The notes under the pieces were generated by a model. That model saw nothing but the letters and a program-made list of their open reading frames with translations, had not been told where the DNA came from and made no database searches. DNA of 64,000 nucleotides. Origin: Geobacter sp. (GTDB taxonomy: Bacteria; Desulfobacterota; Desulfuromonadia; Geobacterales; Geobacteraceae). Position 1 is the first letter of the stretch. Each line of letters opens with the position of its first letter. The position numbers and the translations under genes are program-made. Location of the stretch: positions 6,424-70,423 of the forward strand of contig DNJC01000115.1 of NCBI GenBank assembly GCA_003490025.1, in the 5' to 3' direction. Below, piece by piece: positions 18,060 to 26,644 of this stretch.

Positions 18060-18368
18060 ATGGAGCAAAAGGAACTTCTGCGCAGGATGAAGAAGGGGGA
18101 TCCCCCGGCGATCGTGGACGTCCGCACCGGTATGGAGTACCACCGGGGCCACATCCCCGGCGCCATCCATGCGCCCACCTGGAAGATCATGCTGTTCATG
18201 GCCCCGCTCCCTTCGGACAAGCGGACGGAGATGGTGCTCCTTTGCGAGCTGGGGCCGAGGGCGGCGATAGCGAAGTCGCTGCTGGGATTTTTAGGCTACC
18301 GCAACACCACCCTCCTTGAGGGGCACATGTCCGCGTGGCGGCGCGCCTCGCTCCCCATGGCCAAGTGA
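18060..18368 (+). CDS. Single-domain rhodanese
   Basis: A 102-residue rhodanese homology domain: IVDVRTGMEYHRGHIPGAIH near the N-terminus and an active-site loop CELGPRAAIA containing the expected catalytic Cys and the C-X2-G-X-R pattern. Such proteins carry sulfur as a persulfide or act as sulfur/redox relays. The start at 18060 follows AGGAGAAGAGG. It lies 14 bp upstream of the response regulator and is probably co-transcribed with the two-component genes, which suggests the signal or output touches sulfur or redox chemistry. That link is only contextual. Confidence 0.85.
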   Translation: MEQKELLRRMKKGDPPAIVDVRTGMEYHRGHIPGAIHAPTWKIMLFMAPLPSDKRTEMVLLCELGPRAAIAKSLLGFLGYRNTTLLEGHMSAWRRASLPMAK

Positions 18369-18382
18369 CCGGCGGAGAGCGC

Positions 18383-19105
18383 ATGCCACAGTCGATAGGG
18401 AGCCAGGACACCATCCTCATCGTCGAGGACGACCACAACACGGCCGCGCTCGTCTCCGCCTACCTGCAGCGCGAGGGGTTCTCGACCGTGGTGGTGCACG
18501 ACGGGGCGCAGGCGATCCAGGCCGCGCACGAAAGCAAACCGGTCTTCGTCATCCTCGACGTCATGCTCCCCAACGTGGACGGCTGGGAGATCTGCCGCTC
18601 CTTGCGCCGCGACTCCAACGTCCCGATCCTGATGCTCACGGCGCGCGAGGAGGAGGTCGACCGCGTGGCCGGCCTGGCGATGGGCGCCGACGATTACGTG
18701 GTGAAGCCCTTCAGCCCGCGGGAGCTGGTGGAGCGGGTGAAGGCGATCCTGCGCCGCAGCAGGCGCGCGACCCCGCCCCCCCCGCCGCGCCCGACGATCC
18801 TCTCCTTCGAAGGGCTCGAACTCGACCCGGAAAAGCGCCGCGTCGCCCGCGACGGCCGCCAGGTCACGCTCACCTCCTCGGAATACAAGATCCTGCACGC
18901 GCTCATGTCCTCCCCCGGCAAGGCCTTCTCCCGTGAAGAACTCCTGAACCACTGCTACCACCACGGCGAGGCGGTCATCGACCGGGTCATCGACGTGCAC
19001 ATCGGCAAGCTGCGGCAAAAGATAGAGGACGACGCGGCACGGCCGCGCTACATCCAGACGGTGCGCGGCCACGGCTACCGGTTCAGCGACGAGCACGAGG
19101 AGTAG
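18383..19105 (+). CDS. OmpR-family response regulator
   Basis: A 240-residue regulator. The receiver domain (10-125) has the acidic pocket EDD near the N-terminus, phospho-acceptor Asp59 in VILDVMLPN, and the conserved Lys in YVVKPF. A winged-helix DNA-binding domain (145-238) ends in the usual QTVRGHGYRF. A Pro-rich linker (PPPPPRP) joins them. The start at 18383 follows CGGAG. The cognate kinase begins 9 bp downstream. Its position between two radical SAM/HsmA modules suggests these are its targets, but I saw no convincing repeated operator. Confidence 0.92.
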   Translation: MPQSIGSQDTILIVEDDHNTAALVSAYLQREGFSTVVVHDGAQAIQAAHESKPVFVILDVMLPNVDGWEICRSLRRDSNVPILMLTAREEEVDRVAGLAMGADDYVVKPFSPRELVERVKAILRRSRRATPPPPPRPTILSFEGLELDPEKRRVARDGRQVTLTSSEYKILHALMSSPGKAFSREELLNHCYHHGEAVIDRVIDVHIGKLRQKIEDDAARPRYIQTVRGHGYRFSDEHEE

Positions 19106-19114
19106 GGAGATCCG

Positions 19115-20182
19115 ATGAGACAGCGTCTGCTCTGGAAACTTCTGATCGGCCACATCGTCCCGGTCTTCGCCCTGATAAGCGTCCTGGTCTGGCGGGGGAT
19201 CGACCACCGCGCCGAGGAGTACTACCGGCTGCTGGCGAAGACCTACCACGTGGCGCCGACCGAGGCGCACCGCCTCTTCCTGGAGGCGATCCACCGCGAA
19301 CTCCTCTGGGGGGCGCTCGCCGCGCTCGCGCTCACCCTCATGCTGAGCTATCTCCTGACCCGCTGGGTGCTCCGCCCGCTCCTGCAGATCACCGCCATCA
19401 CCAGGCAGGTCGCCGACGGCAACTACTCGGAGCGCGTCAAGGTCGCCTCGCGCTACGAGGTGGGGCAGCTCGCCGAGGCGTTCAACCACATGGCGGAGAA
19501 CCTGGAGAAGATCGAGTCGCTCAGGAAGAACATGGTGGCCGACATCGCGCACGAGCTGCGCACCCCGCTCACCAACCTGCGCGGCTACCTGGAGGGGCTC
19601 TCCGACAGCGTCATCAACCCGACCCGCGAGACCTTCCAGATGCTGGAACAGGAGGTGCTCCGCCTGGTGCACCTGGTCGAGGACCTGCAGCAGCTGGCGC
19701 GGGCGGACGCGGCCAAGTCGTTTCTCGACCTGCAGCAGATATCCCTGCACGAGCTACTGGAGCAGATCATGAACCTGTACCGCCCCAACTTCCAGGACAA
19801 GGAGATCGAGGTGGCCTGGGGACTGCAGGAGGGGACGGACATCGTTACGGCGGACCCGGACAAGCTGCTGCAGGCGATCCGCAACCTGGCCGACAACGCC
19901 TGGAAATACACCCCCAAGGGGGGCAAGGTCTCCATCAGCACGCTCCGCAGCGCCGACGGCATCAAGACGGTGTTCGCCAACACGGGCGCCGTGATCGCGC
20001 AGGGGGACGTCCCGTTCCTGTTCGAGAGGTTCTTCCGCGCCGACCGCTCCCGCTCGCGCGACGCCGGTGGGGCCGGGATCGGCCTCGCCATCGTGAAGGA
20101 GCTGATCGAGGCGCACGGCGGGGCCGTGGGGGCCGACAGCGACGAGGGGGGCACAAAAGTGTGGTTTGTGCTGCCGCGATAG
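19115..20182 (+). CDS. Sensor histidine kinase with HAMP domain
   Basis: A 355-residue membrane kinase: a transmembrane helix at ~7-25, a short periplasmic loop of ~45 residues, a second helix at ~65-87, and a HAMP domain. HisKA follows with His146 in DIAHELRTPL. The HATPase domain has the N-box (NLADNAWKY) and G-boxes (GGAGIGLAIVKEL). The small periplasmic loop suggests a compact or membrane-derived signal. It forms an operon with the upstream regulator and rhodanese. No clear terminator follows; the next gene starts 138 bp later. Confidence 0.92.
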   Translation: MRQRLLWKLLIGHIVPVFALISVLVWRGIDHRAEEYYRLLAKTYHVAPTEAHRLFLEAIHRELLWGALAALALTLMLSYLLTRWVLRPLLQITAITRQVADGNYSERVKVASRYEVGQLAEAFNHMAENLEKIESLRKNMVADIAHELRTPLTNLRGYLEGLSDSVINPTRETFQMLEQEVLRLVHLVEDLQQLARADAAKSFLDLQQISLHELLEQIMNLYRPNFQDKEIEVAWGLQEGTDIVTADPDKLLQAIRNLADNAWKYTPKGGKVSISTLRSADGIKTVFANTGAVIAQGDVPFLFERFFRADRSRSRDAGGAGIGLAIVKELIEAHGGAVGADSDEGGTKVWFVLPR

Positions 20183-20320
20183 CGATCTTCATCAAATCTT
20201 TACATTACTTTTATTGTCACTTTATCTTTCGCTGTTATGGTAGCCCCCGTTAAATGCCGGAAAAACGGCACGAGCACCAAACCGGTCCCGGGAATCGGGA
20301 TTCAACCTAGGGAGAAACCA

Positions 20321-21790
20321 ATGAGCAAGATACTTTTCGTGACGGCTCCATATCACTGCTGGGGGGTACAGGTCGTCGGCACCTGGCCGCCGCTTCATCT
20401 GGCATACCTTGCCGGCGCAGCCCTGGAGACCGGGGCGGAATGCCGGATCTTCGACGCCATGAACAAGAAGCTCGGCTTCGCGGAGATACGGCAGGAGATC
20501 GAAAGGTACCAGCCCGACATCGTCATGACCCTCGACTACCTCCCGGTCACCGGCGCCATCAGCACCGCCACGGTTCCCGACGCGCTGAAGATCATGAACA
20601 TCGCCAAAGAGGTCAACCCGGCGATCACCACCCTTCTGGGCGGGCCGCACCCCTCCTTCATGTACGAGGAGATCCTCGGCGACGAGTCCAACCGCGTCGA
20701 TTACATCCTGAAGGGCGAGCCGGAGCAGACCCTGAAGATCCTCCTCGCCTCCCTCCCCGAGGGGACCGCCAAGAGCGTGAAGGGGCTCGCCTTCCGCGAC
20801 GAGGGGAAGATCGTCAGCACCGGCCACCAGCCGCACATAGCCGAGCTCGACTCCCTGCACCCCGCCTGGCACCTGCTGGACTGGGACGACTACCAGTACC
20901 TGGTCGAGCCGTACGGCCGCATGGCCTCCATCCTCACCTCGCGCGGCTGCGACATGGACTGCGCCTTCTGCAGCCAGAGGATGTTCTGGCGCGAGGACTG
21001 GCGCTGCCGTAACCCGGAGAACGTCATCGAGGAGATGGAACACCTCATCAACACCTACAACATCAAGTTCTTCACGCTGATCGACCCGTACCCGACCAAG
21101 CACCGCTCCAGGTGGGAGCTGTACCTCGACCTCCTCATCGAGAAGAAGCTCGGCGTACACCTGCTGATCGAGACCCGCGTGGAGGATATCATCAGGGATG
21201 CCGACATCCTGCACAAGTACCACGATGCGGGGATCATCCACGTCTACCTAGGTGCGGAGAGCGCGGACAAGGACGTGCTGAACAGCCTCTCCAAGGGGAC
21301 CAGCTTCGAGCAGAACAAGCAGGCCCTGGATCTCTTGCGCGAGGCCGAGATCATCACCGAGGCCTCGTTCATGATCGGCTTCCCGACCGAGACCTGGGAG
21401 ACCGTGGAGAACACCATCGAGTCCGCCAAATATCTCAACCCGGACATCGCCGTGTTCCCGGTGGTGACCCCGTTCCCGTTCACCCCGATCTACAAGGACA
21501 TGAAGGACCGGATCCGGGTCTGGGACTACTCCCAGTACAACCTGGTGACCCCGATCATCGAGCCGTACGAGATGAAGATGGAGGAGATCACCCAGGCGCT
21601 GGGCAAGTGCTACATGTCGTTCTACAGCAACAAGATGCAGGAGATAGTGGATCTGCCGGACGGCTTCAAGCGCAGGTACATGCTGAGCGCCTTCGTCCTG
21701 ATGATGAGGGACCACGGCTCCAACTTCGACTTCGAGGGGTCTGGGGTCGACATGGACAAGATGAAGGCGAAGATGCACGCCATCGCCTGA
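20321..21790 (+). CDS. B12-binding-domain radical SAM enzyme (copy 2)
   Basis: Start at 20321 after AGGGAGAAACC gives 489 residues. The protein parallels the enzyme at 16387-17838. It has an N-terminal cobalamin-type domain (VTAPYHCWG, LGGPHPSFMYEEIL), then a radical SAM barrel with CX3CX2C at Cys210, Cys214 and Cys217, and a matching C-terminal region ending in conserved YSFYSNKM-like sequence. The two have diverged substantially, so they probably act on different positions or substrates. The divergent HsmA-like gene nearby completes the second copy of the module. The 138-bp upstream region is AT-rich and may hold its own promoter. Confidence 0.85.
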   Translation: MSKILFVTAPYHCWGVQVVGTWPPLHLAYLAGAALETGAECRIFDAMNKKLGFAEIRQEIERYQPDIVMTLDYLPVTGAISTATVPDALKIMNIAKEVNPAITTLLGGPHPSFMYEEILGDESNRVDYILKGEPEQTLKILLASLPEGTAKSVKGLAFRDEGKIVSTGHQPHIAELDSLHPAWHLLDWDDYQYLVEPYGRMASILTSRGCDMDCAFCSQRMFWREDWRCRNPENVIEEMEHLINTYNIKFFTLIDPYPTKHRSRWELYLDLLIEKKLGVHLLIETRVEDIIRDADILHKYHDAGIIHVYLGAESADKDVLNSLSKGTSFEQNKQALDLLREAEIITEASFMIGFPTETWETVENTIESAKYLNPDIAVFPVVTPFPFTPIYKDMKDRIRVWDYSQYNLVTPIIEPYEMKMEEITQALGKCYMSFYSNKMQEIVDLPDGFKRRYMLSAFVLMMRDHGSNFDFEGSGVDMDKMKAKMHAIA

Positions 21791-21873
21791 CGAAGCATCC
21801 CGCGGCACGTTCCGGCCGGCCCTCGGTCGACCCGGAGCAGCCCCGGCCGCGGCCTGAACCGAACGAAAATCCG

Positions 21874-21908
21874 CAGCCGGGGGGGAATGTCCCCCCGGCT
21901 GTTGTTTT
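21874..21908 (+). terminator. Rho-independent terminator after radical SAM copy 2
   Basis: Perfect 11-bp stem CAGCCGGGGGG/CCCCCCGGCTG with a 6-nt loop, followed by TTGTTTT. Confidence 0.8.
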
Positions 21909-21918
21909 GTGGGATTCA

Positions 21919-21950
21919 GAACGTAGAACGTAGAACGTAGAACGTAGAAC
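21919..21950. repeat. Heptanucleotide GAACGTA tandem repeat
   Basis: Four perfect GAACGTA units plus GAAC, 13 bp from the 3' end of the minus-strand HsmA-like gene. The same unit occurs in the tract at 15847-15969. Confidence 0.9.
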
Positions 21951-21962
21951 GGTTTTGGTGGT

Positions 21963-22340
21963 TCAGAAGGCGTGTCCCATGCCGGCGAAGGCGCCGCTGA
22001 AGAAGGCGACCAGCCAGCAGTAATAGATGGTGAGGCTCACGCGGTGGAAGAGGCGGTTCACGGCCTCGGTGCGATGCATCAGCGTGGCGAGGAGCGCCAG
22101 CAGGAAGTGGAACCCCATGCCGGAGAGGGAGGCGATCCCGGTGACGGTGTGCCACTTGGGATCGATGCCGTTGGCGAGTCCGTAGAGGAGCATCAGGTGC
22201 GTCCCCAGATAATCGGAGACGAGCCCGGTGCCGAAGATGAGCAGGTGCATGCGGTGCAGGCCGTGCTTTCGGGCGCTAAAGACTGCCCAGGTGTAGAAGA
22301 TAAGAGCCAGGTTCATGCAGATGACGGCTTGCAGCAGCAT
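21963..22340 (-). CDS. HsmA-like four-helix membrane protein (copy 2)
   Basis: Start at 22340 (GGAG nine nt upstream on the minus strand) gives 125 residues with four transmembrane helices. It is a paralogue of the protein at 15997-16377: MLLQAVICMNLALIFYTWAV, DYLGTHLML, HTVTGIASLSGMGFHFLL and WLVAFFSGAFAGM. Unlike copy 1 it faces away from its radical SAM neighbour, converging with it across a terminator and a heptamer repeat. The identical flanking repeat unit beside both copies is consistent with duplication of a segment. The biochemical role is unknown. Confidence 0.7.
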   Translation of the reverse strand: MLLQAVICMNLALIFYTWAVFSARKHGLHRMHLLIFGTGLVSDYLGTHLMLLYGLANGIDPKWHTVTGIASLSGMGFHFLLALLATLMHRTEAVNRLFHRVSLTIYYCWLVAFFSGAFAGMGHAF

Positions 22341-22506
22341 GTACGGTTTCTCCGGTGACGGCGCTAGCTTTAGAGGTCGAAAGGACCAAGACACTAGCAC
22401 CGCCGGCGGGAGATCGTCAACAGAATTGGAGCGGCGCCGGGCCAGCCGGTGGCGGCGCCGGCTCCGTGCAGTTCCGCAGCTATTTCACGTCGGGAAAGGT
22501 GTTAAC

Positions 22507-23244
22507 GTGCTAAACGGCAAGAAGATCGTAGTGGTGCTGCCCGCTTACAACGCGGCGCAGACGCTGGAGATGACCTACAGGGAGATCCCTTTCGAGTTCG
22601 TGGACGACGTGGTCCTGGTGGACGACGCAAGCCGCGACGATACGGCCGTCGTGGCGCAGAAACTCGGCATCAAGACCGTGATCCACCCGGTGAACCGGGG
22701 GTACGGCGGCAACCAGAAGACCTGCTACAAGACGGCCCTCGATCTAGGCGCCGACATCGTGGTGATGCTCCATCCGGACTACCAGTACACCCCGCATCTC
22801 ATCACGGCGATGAGTTCCATGATCGCCTACGGGGAGTTCGAAGTCGCGCTCGCCTCCCGCATCCTCGGCGTCGGCGCGCTCAAGGGGGGGATGCCGCTCT
22901 ACAAGTACGTGGCGAACCGCATCCTCACCCTGGTGGAGAACCTCCTGCTCGGGCACAAGCTCTCCGAGTACCACACCGGCTACCGCGCCTTTTCCAAGGA
23001 GGTGCTGGAGACGCTCCCCCTCGAGGCGAACTCCGACGACTTCGTGTTCGACAACCAGATGCTGGCGCAGGTGATCTGGTCGGGCTACCGCATCGGCGAG
23101 GTTTCCTGCCCCACCAAGTACTTCGAGGAGGCTTCCTCCATCAATTTCCGGCGCAGCGTCGTGTACGGCCTGGGGGTTCTCAAGACGGCGGTCCAGTTCA
23201 GGCTCTGCAAAATGAAGCTGCTGAGCGTCCCGTATTTCGTGTGA
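22507..23244 (+). CDS. Glycosyltransferase family 2, DPM1-like, soluble
   Basis: Start is set at GTG 22507, preceded by AAAGGTG, giving 245 residues; the longer reading frame upstream is Arg-rich and looks non-coding. The GT2 fold is clear: VVVLPAYNAAQTL, VLVDDASRDDT, and MLHPDYQYTP as the metal-binding region, then HTGYRAFSKEVL. There are no transmembrane helices. Close relatives transfer hexose to polyprenyl phosphate. It lies at the edge of the radical SAM/HsmA region and may belong to the envelope chemistry there. Confidence 0.8.
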   Translation: MLNGKKIVVVLPAYNAAQTLEMTYREIPFEFVDDVVLVDDASRDDTAVVAQKLGIKTVIHPVNRGYGGNQKTCYKTALDLGADIVVMLHPDYQYTPHLITAMSSMIAYGEFEVALASRILGVGALKGGMPLYKYVANRILTLVENLLLGHKLSEYHTGYRAFSKEVLETLPLEANSDDFVFDNQMLAQVIWSGYRIGEVSCPTKYFEEASSINFRRSVVYGLGVLKTAVQFRLCKMKLLSVPYFV

Positions 23245-23290
23245 CGATCGGCTGAAAAAGAGACCCTCTGTGGCGGGGTGCGCAAAAGTA

Positions 23291-23319
23291 TTGAATTTCG
23301 CGCGGAAATCCAGTATAAG
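23291..23319 (+). promoter_or_regulatory. Sigma-70-type promoter of the NHL lipoprotein gene
   Basis: TTGAAT (23291-23296), 17-bp spacer, TATAAG (23314-23319). The predicted transcription start is near 23326. Confidence 0.65.
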
Positions 23320-23325
23320 GTTTAC

Positions 23326-23445
23326 TTATTTTCCGGCGTTTATGCGAACCCTCATGTGGCAGGCACCTTATCGTTCGCATCGAAGGCGCCATGTTATGTC
23401 TCCGGCCCAGGCTCCGTTCCCTGTACCGGAGTTCAGGGGGATGTC
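23326..23445 (+). promoter_or_regulatory. Structured 5' leader with competing hairpins
   Basis: The ~120-nt leader contains the stem ATGCGAAC/GTTCGCAT, then CTCCGG/CCGGAG. The latter competes with a CCCTG/CAGGG pairing that would cover the GGGGGA ribosome-binding site. This looks like a cis-acting switch, but I could not match it to GEMM or another known riboswitch class. Confidence 0.4.
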
Positions 23446-25119
23446 TTGGACAGAGTTTTTGGCCTTTTCACGGCCGTCGTGTTCCTTTTCACGGCGCTTC
23501 TAGCCGGTTGCGGACCGCTTCCGGGAGGCGAAGCGACGGTCACCGCTGTGACATCCGTTCCCAGCGGCCTCACCATCACGCACACCACTTCGTCCAGCGT
23601 CATCCTGACCTGGATCCCCTCCACCGGAGCGGTCTTCTCCTACACCATCTACCGAAACGGAGTCGAGGTCGGGCACACCTCCAATGCCGGGGTCGATACC
23701 CTTGCCCCGACCACCTTTACCGACACCAACCTAAGTCCGATCACCACCTATTACTATTCCGTTTCCTCCGCCACCTTGCTCGGCGAAGAGTCGGATCGGA
23801 GCAACCCCGTAGCCGCAACCACCATTGCGGAAGGGGACGCCGGTCCTCCCGTCGCGACAGTGAACCAGACCACCACCAGTTCCATCACCATATCCTGGAT
23901 CCCATCGGGTGTCGTGCCGTACCTGGTGAGCTATCGGATCTACCGCAACGGGACCCAGATCGCGGCAACGACAGGGACCATGTACGTGGACACCAATCTG
24001 TCGCCAGGCACCACCTATACCTACACCATTACCACGTCCACCGAATCGCCCCAGTCGACCCAACTGCTCGCCACAACACAGCAGAGCGCGGGAGGCGGAG
24101 GCAGCACTACGACGAGCCTGAAGGCGATCAGCACCCTCGCCGGGACTGCCGGGTCACGCAACGGCTCCGTCGACGGTATGGGTAGCGCCGCCGCTTTCGG
24201 CCTCCCCTACGGCATAACCCGCGTCGGGACCGACCTTTACGTCACGGACAGCAGCAGTCATACCATCCGGAAGATCGAAACGAGCACCGGAAAGGTCACC
24301 ACGCTGGCTGGACGAAACAATGTTCGCGGCTCGACAGACGGGGCCGGTGCGGCGGCCAGTTTCAACGGTCCGCGCGGCATCGCCACCGACGGAACCAACC
24401 TCTACGTGGCGGACAGCAGCAACAACACGATCAGAAAGATCGTCATAGCTACTGGCGAGGTCAGCACCCTCGCGGGGACCGCCGGCGCCAGGGGGGCGAC
24501 CGACGCCGTCAGAGCGCAGGCGAGTTTCTTCACGCCGCGCGGCATAGCCACCGACGGCAGCAACGTCTACGTTGCGGATTCGGGAAATCAGGTGATCCGC
24601 AAGATCGTGCTTGCCACCGGCGAGGTGAGCACGTTGGCCGGCAAGGCGGGGACACGCGGCAAGACGGACGGCATCGGCGCCGCGGCGGGTTTCTATCTCC
24701 CCTACGGCATCGCCTGCTACGGCGGGAGGCTCTACGTGGGCGACAGCTGCAACCATGCCATACGGGCCATCGACATCTCCACCGGCCTTGTGAGCACCCT
24801 GGCCGGAACGGCCGGCAAAGCGGGGATCTACGACGGTTTCGGCACGGCAGCGTCCTTCACGTATCCCGACGGCCTAGTGGTGGAAGGGGCGACCCTTTAC
24901 GTGGCCGACACCGGCAACAGCACCATAAGGAGGATCGGCCTAGACAGCGGTGAGGTCGTCACCATCGCCGGTGTCGCCGGCTCCAGCGGCTCGCTCGACT
25001 CGTCGGGAACCTACGGCACGTTTTTCGCGCCGCACGGCATCATGCTGCTCGGCAGCAAGCTCTACGTGGCCGACACCAACAACAACACCATCCGCCAGGT
25101 CTCTCTGGACATGCTGTAG
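23446..25119 (+). CDS. Surface lipoprotein with two FN3 domains and a six-bladed NHL propeller
   Basis: I choose the TTG at 23446, directly after CAGGGGGA, because it gives an immediate lipoprotein signal peptide with lipobox LLAGC; the product has 557 residues. Two fibronectin type III domains (~35-215; WIPSTGAVFSYTIYRNG, SYRIYRNGTQI) are followed by six NHL repeats of ~57 residues. Each repeat has the pattern TLAG...DG...F..P.GI...LYVADS.N..IRKI...G.V. Six blades would close one propeller. NHL propellers bind proteins, RNA or glycans; on the surface a binding role is likely. It opens the surface-protein locus. Confidence 0.85.
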   Translation: MDRVFGLFTAVVFLFTALLAGCGPLPGGEATVTAVTSVPSGLTITHTTSSSVILTWIPSTGAVFSYTIYRNGVEVGHTSNAGVDTLAPTTFTDTNLSPITTYYYSVSSATLLGEESDRSNPVAATTIAEGDAGPPVATVNQTTTSSITISWIPSGVVPYLVSYRIYRNGTQIAATTGTMYVDTNLSPGTTYTYTITTSTESPQSTQLLATTQQSAGGGGSTTTSLKAISTLAGTAGSRNGSVDGMGSAAAFGLPYGITRVGTDLYVTDSSSHTIRKIETSTGKVTTLAGRNNVRGSTDGAGAAASFNGPRGIATDGTNLYVADSSNNTIRKIVIATGEVSTLAGTAGARGATDAVRAQASFFTPRGIATDGSNVYVADSGNQVIRKIVLATGEVSTLAGKAGTRGKTDGIGAAAGFYLPYGIACYGGRLYVGDSCNHAIRAIDISTGLVSTLAGTAGKAGIYDGFGTAASFTYPDGLVVEGATLYVADTGNSTIRRIGLDSGEVVTIAGVAGSSGSLDSSGTYGTFFAPHGIMLLGSKLYVADTNNNTIRQVSLDML

Positions 25120-25121
25120 CC

Positions 25122-25140
25122 AGGCCCGGCGGGGCCTTTC
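25122..25140 (+). terminator. Short terminator after NHL lipoprotein gene
   Basis: AGGCCC/GGGCCT stem with a 4-nt loop and a short T run. Confidence 0.5.
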
Positions 25141-25145
25141 AGCCT

Positions 25146-25175
25146 TTGACAAAAAGCTGCGGGGGGGGCTATAAT
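25146..25175 (+). promoter_or_regulatory. Consensus sigma-70 promoter
   Basis: Perfect TTGACA (25146-25151) and TATAAT (25170-25175) with an 18-bp spacer containing eight consecutive G. It drives the lipoprotein gene at 25213, with a predicted leader of about 30 nt. Confidence 0.9.
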
Positions 25176-25212
25176 GCCCCCCTTAGCTTGTTAGCCTTAT
25201 CACTTTGGGGGA

Positions 25213-26175
25213 ATGATGCGGAGATTATTTTGCTTGCTGACGCTTTTGGGGCTGTTCCTTTCGGGATGCGGCGGCATCGAGTGGTTCCCGGAAACTGGAG
25301 TTGCCTCGTTTTCCTTTTCCCCGGCTTCAGAGGTCGATGTGGCTGCTGGCTCCACCCGGACTTCCAGCAGCGTCACCCTCGCCATCACCGGCATCGCCAC
25401 GGCCTCCATCAGCGTCTCGGGAGACGCAAGCAGCAAGTACTCCATCAACGGCGGGAGCTATACTAACGCGGCGGGGACCGTCAAGAACGGGGACAGGGTG
25501 ACCGTGCAGCACACCGCCTCTAATACCATTGGGGGGTCCGTTAGCAGCACTCTCACCGTCGGAGACAAGTCGGCTACCTTCTCCAGCATGACCGGGGGCT
25601 TCGAATTCTCCACCGCCTTCAACGTAGATCCCATGACTTTTGTCGAGTCGGACCCGGTGACCCTCGCTGTCGCCGGCGGTTCCGCCGCCATCAGCATTTC
25701 GGGCGACGAGAGCAGCCTCTACTCCATAAACGGCGGCACTTTCACCAGCCAGGCCGGGACCGTCAACAACGGCGATCAGGTCGTCGTGATGCATTTCTCC
25801 GCGGACGGAGCGACAAACACCACCGTGACCAGCACCCTGACCGTAGGTGGCAAGAGCGGCACCTTTGTCAGCACCACCGGCAATTTCGCCAGGGAAACGG
25901 TTTCTGCCAGCGCCAGCGCCGACAATCTCGGCTCCGCTCAGGTCAGGCTCCGGATCCTGGACGGCCCGTACGAGATAGGCGTTGCCACCGTGGGCGGCTC
26001 CTATTCTCTCAATGGCACCGATTACACCGATGAAACGGCAACGATCAATCTCGTCGACGGTCAGACCCTGTACCTGCAAGGATTTGCCGATCCTCCCGCA
26101 GGAACTGTCACAAACTACGTCTTCACGCTCGACGGCGAGACGGCCATCACCTTCAACATAACGACAACGAATTGA
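25213..26175 (+). CDS. Lipoprotein with three Ig-like repeats
   Basis: A 320-residue protein with a short lipoprotein signal (lipobox LSGC, Cys near residue 19). Two clear ~100-residue repeats follow, with the core YSINGG.YT..AGTV.NGD.V.V, and a diverged third (YSLNGTDYTDETATINLVDG). This repeat type recurs in Geobacter and Shewanella secreted proteins and probably folds as an Ig-like sandwich; its function is unknown. Start choice is between two adjacent ATG codons (25213 and 25216) behind GGGGGA. Its own consensus promoter and a strong terminator make it a single-gene unit. Confidence 0.8.
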   Translation: MMRRLFCLLTLLGLFLSGCGGIEWFPETGVASFSFSPASEVDVAAGSTRTSSSVTLAITGIATASISVSGDASSKYSINGGSYTNAAGTVKNGDRVTVQHTASNTIGGSVSSTLTVGDKSATFSSMTGGFEFSTAFNVDPMTFVESDPVTLAVAGGSAAISISGDESSLYSINGGTFTSQAGTVNNGDQVVVMHFSADGATNTTVTSTLTVGGKSGTFVSTTGNFARETVSASASADNLGSAQVRLRILDGPYEIGVATVGGSYSLNGTDYTDETATINLVDGQTLYLQGFADPPAGTVTNYVFTLDGETAITFNITTTN

Positions 26176-26207
26176 GTAACGCGCCGCAGTGATTGCAAGC
26201 AGTCTGC

Positions 26208-26244
26208 AAAGAGCCCCCCTGATGTCTGGGAGGGCTCTTTTTTT
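26208..26244 (+). terminator. Rho-independent terminator
   Basis: AAAGAGCCC/GGGCTCTTT stem followed by a T run. Confidence 0.9.
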
Positions 26245-26305
26245 GTCAGGACGCCTGGCCCGGCACTGTCACTCACCTCTTTTACTCCTGCTCAACACGT
26301 TTCTT

Positions 26306-26335
26306 TTGACAGAATAGCGGCTGCTAAGCTATAGT
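26306..26335 (+). promoter_or_regulatory. Sigma-70 promoter of small exported protein
   Basis: TTGACA (26306-26311), 18-bp spacer, TATAGT (26330-26335). The gene starts at 26381. Confidence 0.8.
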
Positions 26336-26380
26336 GCCGGTACATTAGCGGACTGTATTTTTAAATCAGGGGATACTGCC

Positions 26381-26644
26381 ATGAAGGTGGCTATGCTGTT
26401 GGTAATGTTAACGGTATCGGCGGCCTCGGCTCTCGCGGGACAGGGGATCATAGAGGAGACTGACACCGATATCGTCGTTGAGTATAGCGGGGAGCCGGGT
26501 GAGAGACAGCCTGCTTCACCTCGCGCGGACCCCCCCGCTCCTCATAGCGTCCCCACCGAGACCGCACCGCCACCGATTGCGGCAGACCCGCCGGAGCCTT
26601 CCGCCCCGGCAGAGGTGACGCCGCCGCCCGACGAGCAGCAGTAG
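26381..26644 (+). CDS. Small Pro-rich exported protein
   Basis: An 87-residue product with a signal peptide (cleavage likely after SALA, residue ~19). A short acidic segment (IIEETDTDIVVEYSG) follows, then a tail made almost wholly of Pro, Ala, Glu and Ser. No domain is recognised. The AGGGGATACTGCC sequence before the ATG and a good upstream promoter support it as a real gene. The tail could span the periplasm or cell wall, as in TonB-like or adhesin linkers, but this is speculation. Confidence 0.6.
   Translation: MKVAMLLVMLTVSAASALAGQGIIEETDTDIVVEYSGEPGERQPASPRADPPAPHSVPTETAPPPIAADPPEPSAPAEVTPPPDEQQ

Noticed and set aside
22315..22506. Longer N-terminus for the GT2 protein
   Set aside because: The extra 64 codons are Arg-rich and overlap the divergent HsmA-like gene's start region; the GTG at 22507 fits the family's usual N-terminus.
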